A program made the translations under genes and the position numbers. 64,000 nucleotides of DNA, taken from Akanthomyces muscarius. Taxonomy: Eukaryota > Ascomycota > Sordariomycetes > Hypocreales > Cordycipitaceae. Below are positions 11,602 to 21,878 of the stretch, piece by piece. Location of the stretch: positions 1,860,001 through 1,924,000 of the forward strand of contig NC_079242.1 in NCBI RefSeq assembly GCF_028009165.1, read 5' to 3'. A model generated the notes under the pieces. The model saw only the letters and a list, made by a program, of their open reading frames with translations. It ran no database searches and was not told the DNA's origin. Numbering within the stretch: position 1 is the first letter of the stretch; the number at the start of each line of letters is the position of its first letter.

Positions 11602-14600
11602 GCGCCTACGCATTCATGAACGGGAGTGAAGTTTGCGGGCGGTGGTGACGGCCTATTCGCGGCGCATACGACGGCCAAACGGAGCATGCCTTGATGGCAT
11701 TTGACCGTACGAAGTAACACAGTTCTCTCCGACTGGCTTTTCTTTTCTTGCAGGGGAAAAGCTAGAAGTACAATTGATGATCTTTTTGGCATTGCGTTTA
11801 TTAAACTTTCAAAAAGGGGATGGATGAGAGGTTGATGGAATGATGTTTGTTCGACTTGCGGTCGAAATGTTTGGGGTCTTTTTAACTCTGCTTCTGATGA
11901 ATATATACCGCCTTTGACCTCATTTTTACTGGAAATACCATTTTACACTTCTTTGTCGTGTCTATTGCGAGCAGCTGAGCACGGGGGCACTTTTACATAC
12001 ACCTTTTATTTTTTATATACCAAAAACAAGTTCATTATGCTACCCCACTGGCCATCTTCGCACGTTTATTAACTGTGTTACTACTGTAATCACCGTTTGC
12101 ACATGAAAAATCTAGTTTGATCCATACTGCAGAATCCGTCTCAAGTCGCCGCGCCATAATCTTGCACTTGGGGCCAACGCAGGATTGTGCTTGCAGGCGC
12201 TGCGCCAGTCAGCAGACAGACACGCCCCGGCTGCATGGCTGGCCGGCCCTCAGTTCTGGCTTCCTTTTTACAATCATGCAAAATGGATTCAATGAGGTTG
12301 CATCATGCAAGCCACCGGACTCGCGCATATAAATATCAGGCTCAGCTGGTCAGAGTCGCAGATGACCACGCAGGGCCGTTACTACTGATCCCACGCGCCG
12401 ACATCTTGGGCTGTCGTACGAGCTGCAAGCCACGCTCAATGCTGGCGGTACACGTAATAGCACGATAAGTATGCGGTGAGCCTATTGGCGTAATTTCTCT
12501 CACGCGCTTGACTCGGTGCTTGCCTTTTGCAGAGATGGAGTGCAGACAAGTGTTAATTGGGAGTGTCTACTAGGCTCGCAGCTCAACCTGTCAAGGCTTT
12601 CGGGCGATGGCGGTGTGAGCAATAATTTACACGGCTAATATTAGAATTCTACAGAAGCTACCAAAATTACAAATTAAGAACGAAAAGGCTGTAGCCGCTG
12701 CCTCGCGCCACCTGGGCAGCCTCGGGGCGCTGTGGCGTGTCTATCGTCAACTCACAAGAGGGCACTTGCCAGCAGCTCTGGCATTAGCTCATACAAATTG
12801 ATGTGCTGTCAAGAGCTAAAAGGCCCCGACTTGTAAAAGTTTTGATACTGACCTAGCGTTCTTTGAAGCCTTGCTGGGCCGCAAACATCGTGCACTGCTC
12901 GATTTGTCTGGGTGTGTGCAACATGCATGCTATCGAGGCAGCCACGCTGAAGTCTGCTTGTTCGGTGAAAACCAAAAAGTAAGAAGCTTCAATGGAACCG
13001 ATTGTCACCCGTGCATGTGTATAATATCGCCTGCATTGCCAAAAATACGCTTGCAGATGCAGCCACGGCCGCATCAAGGTGGGTAGTCGGCGCGGGAGGC
13101 GTCTGCAGTCTTGGTCCTTCAATGTGCATGTGCAACTGAAAAAATTGCCACTGTTGACGGGGAAGAAGACGAAAAAGGGAAAACAACAACATGACGGTGT
13201 TTTTTCAACCGTGAAATAAAGGCGGCTAACTGAATGCGAGGGTCCCTTTGTGTCCATGAGCCAGCGCATTCACCGATGTGCTGAGCAACAAGGGCGGTGT
13301 CCAAGAAAGCGGGCAAGCGGGTAGATTTTTTTTGCCAACGGGAAGAATGAAGCCTTGTACTGGAGCCGATTGGGCATTGACCAATAGTGAGGAGGCGTCA
13401 TTGGTCCCGGCAGTCTGGTTCACGGCCAGACGAGCTACGTGCGAGAAGCCAGTTGGCTGACCGTTTTAGTTCGAGCGCCACAAAACCCCAAGCCCAATGG
13501 CTTGCCTGAAACGCCACAAAAATGAGGACAGCGCGAGAAAGTGGAAAAAGTACAGGGCGTCAGGAGACGGGAGCCTGGTGCTAGAAGTTGAAACACAAAG
13601 ACAATTTGGCTGAGATGTTGATGCTCTGAATCGTTCTGGAAGACAAGGCCCCGTTAGTCGATGCAATGCAAGATGGTATGCAACGGCGCTTATCGACAGG
13701 GGGGCTTCCGTGATTAAAAAAAGGCAAGGGAAACTGAATGTGGAATAAGCTAAATCAGGTGCGACGGGAAGGGAGAGAAAACAAAATCCAAGCGCGGGTC
13801 AAGGTACACAAGAAGGGTTATTGCATGCTTTTGGCAGGCAACAGCCTGCAGCGGGACCCCAGCCGGGTTGATGGACGTCCAGTAGTTTGGGCGGGGAGGC
13901 CAAGTCGAGAAAACGCCGGTGTGCCTCATGCTGTTTTTATTATTGTTGTTGTTCGTTTTCTCCTCTTGCGACCCGGCGGCTGGTCATACAGAAGCCAGCC
14001 TTGGCCCTGTAGAACCCGGGCCGTGAACTAGTTAGTGGATGGTCAAGGCGGCGGCTCGCCGGGGGACGATGGATGCTGTGTCATGAAAGAGCGGCAGCAT
14101 GGAGAGCCAATGGCTGGTGATCGGGGCGCTCTGAAGGCGGAGAGCCCGGGGCAACGCATCAACGGAGTGGGCGTGTCTGTTTTGAATTCATTTGAATTAG
14201 TCAAGATGATGGGAGATGGATGCGAAGTTTGGCATATAGGGGGGGTTGGGTTTGGATGACGGCGCTTAGATGGAGGACGAGTTGAGACGGCTTGGGCCGG
14301 TCAAGGACGATAGTCAAGAGAGGGAGTAAAGGCGAACAGAGAAGGTCTGTATGCTTCAAGGCTTTGAGCGCGGTTGAAGTTGCACATTTACGGTACAGTA
14401 TCGCGATCATCTCTTGTCCCAGCTTTGCACAACTAGATTGTGTTGTGCATGCGTCTTGAAATAGCATCCACCCGACCCGTGTTAGTCCACGCCTCCTTCT
14501 CCACTGCTTCGCCCGAATTTCAACGCAGGAAACCGGAGCTGCGCCGCGTCCCCCGGTCCCGGCCACACCGGCGGCGCCGTTGGCCTGCGCCCATCCTTTT

Positions 14601-15025
14601 GGTAATTGGTAACAGACCAGGGATGTTGGGTCCGTCCGCGGCCCCCTTGCCTGGTATATACGGGGGTCTGTCTACCTGAGATGTTCGTTCATTTTACGGA
14701 TAGAGAACGAGAAACAAGGTGAGTTGGTGCGCCGGGCGGGGGGGGAGGGGGAGAGAAGCCGTTTGGCTCGACCAATTGTGTGGAATACGCCAAGGCGAAC
14801 CGCCCGAGGCTTGGGATCCTGGCATTCACGCTGACAACGCCTATTAGCAGCGGGGATAAGTAATAGTAGAAGCAGAAAGGTTAAAGCGATTTAGAAGAAA
14901 AAGGTCATGAGTTCGATTCTCGTAGTCGCTGAAGGTACTGTAACAGAGGGTCTGGCCAGTAAGCCTTGGAAACACCCCCCGCACCCCGGACTGTTGTCCA
15001 ATCGTAACAGCCCCGATCAACGACA
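11602..15025. other. Intergenic, no gene recognised
   Basis: The left end is the 3' flank of the repeat-protein gene. No frame beyond about 138 codons and no domain. Isolated TATA-like words occur (for example TATAAATA near 12328) without a convincing gene behind them. A T-arm-like hairpin at 14907-14923 is discussed under rejected items. Confidence 0.5.
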
Positions 15026-15045
15026 GGGGGGGGGGGGGGGGGGGG
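15026..15045. repeat. Run of 20 G
   Basis: An uninterrupted 20-base G homopolymer, unusual outside telomeres and error-prone in sequencing. The length should be treated as approximate. It could form a G-quadruplex. Confidence 0.85.
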
Positions 15046-15176
15046 AGCGCCGGGTCGAATCACAGGACATGAGGGAGCTCCTTTCGCTTTTGGCTACCAG
15101 AAGGGTGGGCGCGTAGAGGCAAAAAGGCAGACTAGTCGTCCAAGGAGACAGGCATACCAGGTTGACAGGTTTTGGG

Positions 15177-15248
15177 TGAGAGCGAGAGCGAGAGAGAGGA
15201 GAGAGGAGAGGAGAGGAGGAGCAGGGAGAGGGTTTCCCCCCCCCCCCC
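15177..15248. repeat. GA-rich tract followed by a run of 13 C
   Basis: About 55 bases of almost pure purine (GAGAGCGAGAGC then GAGG repeats) are followed by GTTT and 13 C. Polypurine/polypyrimidine tracts of this kind can adopt triplex structure. It lies about 1.3 kb upstream of the gene at 16538. Confidence 0.75.
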
Positions 15249-15399
15249 GCCGCGACAGGCAGACTACTGGCTGTGAGCCGTCGAGCAGGCGCCGAGCGAG
15301 AAACAAGAGGGCCCACCACCTGTTTTCTGGACAGCGTCTGTGATAGCGCTCTCTAGGTACAGTCATTGCAGCGCTCTTTGCAATGGACTACAGCGCAGG

Positions 15400-16537
15400 C
15401 ACATCTTAGGTACTCCATCGCCGCCGACGCATCTCCCATCGCACCTCTAATCAGCGCCCGCGAGGCCTCATTACTGATAGCTTTACCAGGCCGTTCTCAA
15501 TCTCAAATCAATCCTGGCCCCTCCCCGGGACGCATTTCCTGATCCTGGTCTGCTCCGGCCGCCTGCTTGGAGCTGCCTGTATCAGCAAGATACCTAGGTG
15601 GCCCCCGACATGAACCAGAGCGAACAGACTTATACGCACCACCCGTTGTGCGCAGACATTGTCTGCACCGGCACACATCCCAAACACAGGTTGACGGGCT
15701 TTCTCCAGGGAATCCTTGCTCGCCTTTTCGAACCCCCTCGCCCCCTCTTTGCGAACCTACCGGTGCATACCTAGCCTACTCTTGCAAACCGCTCGCTGCC
15801 TTGTCTGGCGCCAGTTGAAACGACACAACACAGCGCACAGTCCACCTTGCAAGCGCTGTAATTTACAGCGCACTGCAGATTACAGGCCCTGCCAACGCTG
15901 CAGCTTGTCCACTGTGGCACCGCCTTTCAGCGCCTGGCTGCTGGGGGTGTAGTTAGGTACCTAGGTAGGTATGCTTCAATTTTGGTGGCAGCTGCCCCTC
16001 AACTTCACTCCCCTCCGCCGTCGCCTCGACCATCCCACCACCACCACCACCACCACCACCATCACCACCACTTCTTGTGCCTCTTTTTCCCTTTCAGACT
16101 CCACACATCCCATCCCATCCAACCCCCCCCCCCAGAAGACCAAGGCCGCACACCCTCCTCTTCATCCACCACTCGCTGATGCTGGGCTCGCTCTCATTAG
16201 TGACTCGTTGCCAATATACATAACCGCCAACGCTGCCGCCTCCTTCCCACGCTTGCCTCTCCCCTTCTTTCCTTTTCCCCAAGGCCGACTTTGACCATCC
16301 TCCGTCTTGCTCTTTTGCTCGATCGCCAACAGCCTTCACTTCTTTTCGACTTTATCGTCGACTCATCCCTCCTACCTTGTCACGCCAGACATCCTCTTCC
16401 CCATCTCCTCGGTGTTGTACACGGCCACTTATTCGATACCCGTCGCTCACGTCGTCCCCCCCCTCTGTCTTTGGTTCGTCACAGCTTCAGCAAAAGTGTT
16501 TCCGACCCCAAGCAGACGCCTATACCCTCTTTTCAAA
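15400..16537 (+). promoter_or_regulatory. Pyrimidine-rich promoter and long 5' leader
   Basis: This stretch becomes strongly C/T-rich on the plus strand towards the ATG at 16538, as in long leaders of fungal regulatory genes. It contains a CCA trinucleotide repeat. No conserved coding frame is seen in it. The transcription start cannot be fixed from sequence alone. Confidence 0.45.
16035..16071 (+). repeat. (CCA)n microsatellite
   Basis: About 12 CCA/CAC triplets with one ATC interruption, in the putative leader of the gene at 16538. Confidence 0.9.
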
Positions 16538-17362
16538 ATGCCTGGCCCCAAACCCAAGCTCGAGGTCGCCACACCCGTCACCAGCAACTTCCCCTCGGAA
16601 ATCACCTCTGCCGCCTCTGCCACTACGGCGACGCCGCTCTCCGGCCTGCTTGGCGTATCGTTCAAGGCGGAACCGGACTTCATCAAGACGCCCATCAGCC
16701 CGCCGCTGGCTTACACCGATTTCCTTTCCAAGGCCATGTCTCTCAACTCCCCCTCCGTGACCGCTCCCATGGCCGCTCCCGCTCCCGAAACGACGGCACC
16801 CGCGTCTGCGTCCGCCACCATCGCGAGCGAAAAGGCCGATGACAGCGGCGCCAGCAGCGACGACAGCACCAGCAGCGCCAGCGTCAAGGATGAGCAGTCG
16901 CCATCAACATCACCAGCTACCTCGGCCGCCAGCAGCAGCAAGCCCTCACCGCCCGTCTCCGCCAAGACGCCATCTGCTTCGGAAAAGGCTTCGGCCGTCG
17001 AGCGAGCGCTGGCGTCCGCTTCTGCCTCTCTCGTGCCCCCGAGCCCCTTCTCCAAGGCGCCCATGTCGGCCCCGGCCACGGGCCCAACTTCGTTTCCCAG
17101 CTTCAAGCTGCCCCCGAGCCCCGCCATCTCCAACCTCGACTCGCCCATGAGCGCCGTCAGCTCCATGTTCTCACCGTACAGCGGCCGCTCCTCCCACTCC
17201 GTCTTTGACTGGGATGCCGCCCTCAAGGCGCACTATGCCGATCAGAAGCGAAAGTCGGCGCGTACCAGCGTCCGCCACATTCGCGAGGTCGTGACGAGGA
17301 CCGTCACCTACACCCCACGTATGGAGCCGGCCCCCCGCGGCAAGAGACGCAAGGTTGAATAA
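16538..17362 (+). CDS. Low-complexity protein with basic C-terminus, unknown
   Basis: A single exon of 274 codons from ATG 16538 (context TTCAAAATGC). The frame is open further upstream to 16307, but that part lies in the C/T-rich leader and has no good start. The protein opens with MPGPKPKLEV; an early block FIKTPISPPLAYTDFLSKAM (about residues 48-67) and the C-terminal block VRHIREVVTRTVTYTPRMEP followed by GKRRKVE look constrained, while the middle is Ser/Ala/Pro/Thr-rich and probably disordered. The segment SVFDWDAALKAHYADQKRK (about residues 227-245) may be a short helix. GKRRKVE at the very end resembles a monopartite nuclear localisation signal. I believe related proteins with the two end blocks occur widely in filamentous ascomycetes, but I cannot name a function. 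A nuclear regulator or adaptor is an inference only. Confidence 0.8.
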   Translation: MPGPKPKLEVATPVTSNFPSEITSAASATTATPLSGLLGVSFKAEPDFIKTPISPPLAYTDFLSKAMSLNSPSVTAPMAAPAPETTAPASASATIASEKADDSGASSDDSTSSASVKDEQSPSTSPATSAASSSKPSPPVSAKTPSASEKASAVERALASASASLVPPSPFSKAPMSAPATGPTSFPSFKLPPSPAISNLDSPMSAVSSMFSPYSGRSSHSVFDWDAALKAHYADQKRKSARTSVRHIREVVTRTVTYTPRMEPAPRGKRRKVE

Positions 17363-17973
17363 TCTGGGACGAGAGCCGCGCCCGCCATATTCACTCTTCT
17401 CGACTGGTTTCGAGAAGCAACTTACCGCATTTTACTGAGACGACGTTATGACCTGCATGGCTGCTGCCTGGCCAACAGCCGTGCAAAATCGATATCAACC
17501 ATTTTGACCTTCTTGGGATTGCATATGAGCAAAATCTCTTTTGGCACCAGAGTTTTGTTTGACCCATCCTGTTTTCTTATGTCCTTTTTTTACATTCATA
17601 TTCCCTGTCTTTAGATGACTTCTTTTCTTTATCTCTTTATACCTCCTGGGAGTTTTACGGGGAGCACAAAAAACCACGCAAGGATGACGCTTCGGTGCTA
17701 ATACGCTGGCCGATGCTGAACGCATCCAACGATTTCACGCAATCATATTGGGGGAAGGATAGGCGCCAGGATGACATGACAACGGGCAAGCATTTTGAGA
17801 GTACTTTTTCAGGCTATCGACTTGACTCGTTTTTCTTTTTTTTTCTCACATGTGGATTTTTTCTTCTGTATTTAGCATGGGTATTGGAAACCAAATGATG
17901 GTGCGGTGGCATGCTTGGGAGGTCATGGTGCACTGACTGGCACAACCCACCTCTCTTTCAGCTTTCTGCCACC

Positions 17974-18018
17974 AAGAGTCACACACAGACAGATTAGGTA
18001 GCCAGGCGTGTGACTCTT
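17974..18018. repeat. 11-bp perfect inverted repeat, 23-nt spacer
   Basis: AAGAGTCACAC and GTGTGACTCTT are exact reverse complements. Each arm contains GAGTCA/TGACTC, close to the TGACTCA site of fungal bZIP regulators of the Gcn4/CPC1 type. It could be a paired binding site, an RNA hairpin, or chance. Confidence 0.6.
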
Positions 18019-19421
18019 ACTACTCATACATTTCTTTTCAAATTCTTTTCAACACCAAGCCTATTTACTATGATGTGATTTGTTCAACCATGGAGATGCC
18101 CATTGTCTCAGCCATGGTCGAGGGCTATGCAGAGTGGACGGCACTGCCTGATGCCAAGTACCGAGCCGGACAAGAACTTGCACCAAGCCACCACGACCAC
18201 GACAACCCTGGCGCAGGGCAGCACAACCATGGGGGCCAAGAAAGGCGCAAGCTGGGCAAGGAAAGAGAGAGACAGATGCTAGTCTCAAAGGCAGAAAAGT
18301 TCCGCGGCGGGGAAATGCAACAGCAGCAATCTACGACATGCGCGCGAGCCGTTTCCCCCCCTCCGACCCGGCAGTGGGCATGCACGCCTCCTACTTTAGC
18401 CCCCGGCCGCAGCTTCAGTCTACACAGAAAACCACGCATCTTGACTTGGTACACGGTGCTGCTACCAGTACGACGCTGCAAGAGCAGCCCCAGCATTGGA
18501 CATGGGTCCCGGATCTGCCTGTTTTTTGTTTCTGTCTTGACCCGTTGCAGCGCAGTAGTGCCGGCATATAGAAACACCACAGTCGTCTCCCCCCTGTCTG
18601 TGTAAAGAACAACCCTACCTACCTACAGACATGGATGTCCAACCCAAGCCCTCCGTTTTCGAATACATCTATTTGTATTCTGTGGAGAAGAATCATCAGC
18701 GGCAAAGATTTCCGTTCGATATAGAGAGGAGAAGGGAGAAAAAAAAAAGCCCGTCAGATTGTCTTCCTTGCACCCCCCCTGCAAGGCAGAAGAGAGGGAA
18801 AAAGGCCGGCCGGTGGGAAGTGATGGGCGCTAAAAAGGGCAGGGCTTCAGTGGGGGACGGGGAAGGGGAACGAAAGAAAGCCTTGCTGCATAAAATTTAT
18901 AGTTGAAACGGTGTTAATTTCACGCAAGGATGGAAGAAATCCCGAAGTTGGTTCATTGAGCTTTATTGATTCTATTCCGGATAGAGCTTTTGGTAGCACA
19001 TTGTGCTCTGTGCATGCTGGGGTCTAACGCTTAGAAAGTATAAACACTATAGACGGCCGTTGCAGTCTCCCAAACAATGAGATGCTGAAAACGAGAGCTC
19101 TGATGATCACAATGTCCTTTTGAAATTCGGACTTGGGGAGGCTTGCTGAAGAAGCGTTGTCAGGTTTTGGCGGTTGGGATTATCAATCTGTTGCAGGCTT
19201 GCTTTTGCATAGAATACACCACTTTTGTGCAGCACGGCACCATTCCATTTGAAGCCCCATTACCAAGAAATTATCCCAAAATGTCCCTTCTTGATTAGTG
19301 GACACTTCGGTAGTTGCAAAAACAAAAAGTAACTCGGGTGCTGCTGGCCCTTTTTTCATTTTATTTAATTTTTATTTACTCTCCGAATCGTGGCTTGATG
19401 GTGCGCATCCCGAGGCACAAT

Positions 19422-19443
19422 CCACCACCACCACCACCACCAC
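19422..19443 (+). repeat. (CCA)n microsatellite
   Basis: Seven clean CCA triplets in the gene-poor interval, with no coding context. Confidence 0.9.
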
Positions 19444-21878
19444 TTTTCTGCGCCAGTATGTATCCCGCCTTCCCTGGTGGACTGGACAATGTCGTCGCAG
19501 AGACACAGTGACCCAGATACCTGGGATATATAAGAAGAACAAAAAAAACAAAAAAAAAACACTGCAGGGGTGAGTGGACAATGTACACTCATTCTCCATG
19601 GCACATCTGGCAATTTGTCGTCTCTATACCGCCTTTTGGAGCGAGCCGACGAGGTTGCGCCGCACATCTCTGCGTGCCAAGGCGATGCGACGGCTTCGAC
19701 ACCACCCTGAGTCGATTCGTGCTGTCAACTTTTGTGCGACGCGCCATCTTTCAACGACACAAGAGCTAGAGAGTGTCTGCATTTTGTGCAACCTTTATTT
19801 TTTATTTTATTTATTTTATTTAAAAATGGTCGTTTTATTTTCTTGCAATCACGTCAATGCCAACACACACGCCCAACCCCTCGCCACCCGTACCTTCTTG
19901 TGTGCATGTGCGACAGCTCGCGCCATATCGCCTCCTGCCCACTCAACTTGCATCTGGCAGCTCATCATCGGGGATTACTGCAACGGGCCGAGCGGGTAGA
20001 AGCAAAGGAAGAAGAAACTTCATCTGGGCGCCAGTGCTGTCGTTTGGATGAAACTCTTTGGTTTTTGGGGCTTCAATATCACTGCATTGGCGTATCGCCG
20101 CCGCCACATGTGAAGGAGCTCCCACTTCCAGTTGCTGCTCGGGCAGGTTCGAATTCGGACATTATCTTCTGTTCGCGCCCTCGGCAGATGCCCATGACCC
20201 TTGTCCAACTCCCCAGAGCTAGATTGCTACTTTGTTTCCTTGGTGGGGTTGGGGGTGGTGGAAAAAGGAATGCAGAAAGTCCTCCACGTGGGATCAGTCC
20301 TGGTTTGCGACTTACACACCTTCTTGACTGTCGAGTTATCCATCGGCTTGAGGTTGACCACGACACGTCGTACAGGGCCGCTCAACCACTTGCACAAATC
20401 GGACAATCCCCCGCGCCACTGTCAGCGATGTGCAATACCAGCCCCCTCAGCATTCTCGTTTCCTCAGTCGTGCAACCGCACACGCAGAGATGTGTCTTCC
20501 CTCCCTGGGATTTTGCCTGGAGAGCATCATCATTCCCCCCAGCCCATCCTCCCACACCCCCTTGCCAGGGCTGGACCAGTCAGTGACGAGCTCTAAGCGC
20601 CAGCGGCCGATTTAGAACTGGCTTCATTGGCTAGTGGCCTCCCCCCTGCAACAGCTCATCACCCACTACAGCCAGCCTGGGCCTCTTGATTGGCAGCTCT
20701 ATAAGCGCCCGTCATGGTGGAACCCAAATCCTGGGACGAGGTGGTGTGGAGCCCAGCTTGTCTCCCGTGTCTTGCCCAAGCTTTGGGGATTTTGGCTTTT
20801 GGCCTGGCTAGTCTCTTGAGCTAAACATGCCAGGCTCCTTGTATATTAACGAGCTGTTGTTCATTGTGCTTTCGCTGCCCCTCTCGGCTTCTTCCCGCCC
20901 ATTGTCTCCCAGCGGGGTTGTGCTGCCCTGTGGGATATCGCAATAGCAGCCATCACAGACCTTTCCGTTGCATTCGCGTCGCATCGCGTCCTTACGGAAA
21001 ACGTCCGGCCCTGCGCTGCAAAAAGGTCGAGGAAAATCGACAGAGCTGAAAAAAGGCACTTTTAATTAGTAGTGTTTCCGAGTCTTGTGCGTGAAGAGGG
21101 AATATCAAAAAAGAATAATAGCTGCATATTCTATCCGTACTTTTTCCACTTCATGCCCAGCTTGGCTTGGATCCTGCATGCAGGCGCATTGCATTAGACC
21201 ATGTAGCTAGGAAGAGGTGCAGGCACACGCCATCACACTCGAAGCCTGCGGTACTTGCTTTCTCGCCTCGCCGATGCCATCCTGTCAGCCTCGATCCCTC
21301 GCGCTGTCCATGTGCCGGTAGTTTGAAAGGAGTCGTGCCACCCCCCGCGCGAGACGAAACATCGTCAAACATCTCAGGGCTGTGCATTGCTCTGACTGCG
21401 CGATTCACCAGCTGATGCGCTACACGTTTGTGTCCGCACAGTCTGCTCCTCTTTGATAACCAGATGACACCTTCTCGAGCTAGCGTCATGTCAGTTTGTT
21501 CCATAGCACTCCACTATCAGTGTACCGCTCACAAACGGCACCACAGTGCATCCTGCTCCTGCCCATGCGTAATTCACGCGGGTCATGTGCCTGTTCTCGT
21601 ACCCTCGCTCCTGTTGTGATATGCCCGGAGCTGCAGCTAGAGATTGCGCCACTAGAGTAACATGGCGCATGAGGGCACCAGCTTCACCACACCTGGCGTA
21701 TCTCCTCTCTTTCGGCACGGTGACTGTGATAGCACGACGATTCTGGCGGGCACTGTCACAACCACCTCGGAATGCCGTCGAGCTAAGAAAGCTGTTGACA
21801 ACCGCTACCGCGGGTTCATTTGATCAGCGAGCAGGCATGCAGCGTCCAATTCTTGCAACTCTGGGGCTTGTTGCTGCT

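Larger units (their letters stand above)
17363..21878. other. 4.5-kb gene-poor interval
   Basis: The first few hundred bases are the 3' flank of the 16.5-kb gene (T-rich, around 17570-17640). The rest has only short frames; one 284-codon frame at 19732-20586 has no domain, biased composition or intron support. A (CCA)n repeat at 19422-19443, an A-rich stretch near 19540-19560 and an inverted repeat at 17974-18018 are the notable features. It could hold noncoding transcripts, which sequence alone cannot show. Confidence 0.5.

Noticed and set aside
14907..14930. T-arm-like hairpin (ATGAG TTCGATT CTCGT) followed by AGTCGCT, which can pair with AGCGATT at 14885
   Set aside because: It looks like the 3' end of a tRNA, but the pairing 5' strand is only 46 bases away, with no D-arm, anticodon arm or A box between them. 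Too short for a tRNA; at best a fragment or chance.
19732..20586. 284-codon plus-strand frame in the gene-poor interval
   Set aside because: No domain, signal peptide or biased codon use, and competing frames overlap it. Not enough to call a gene.
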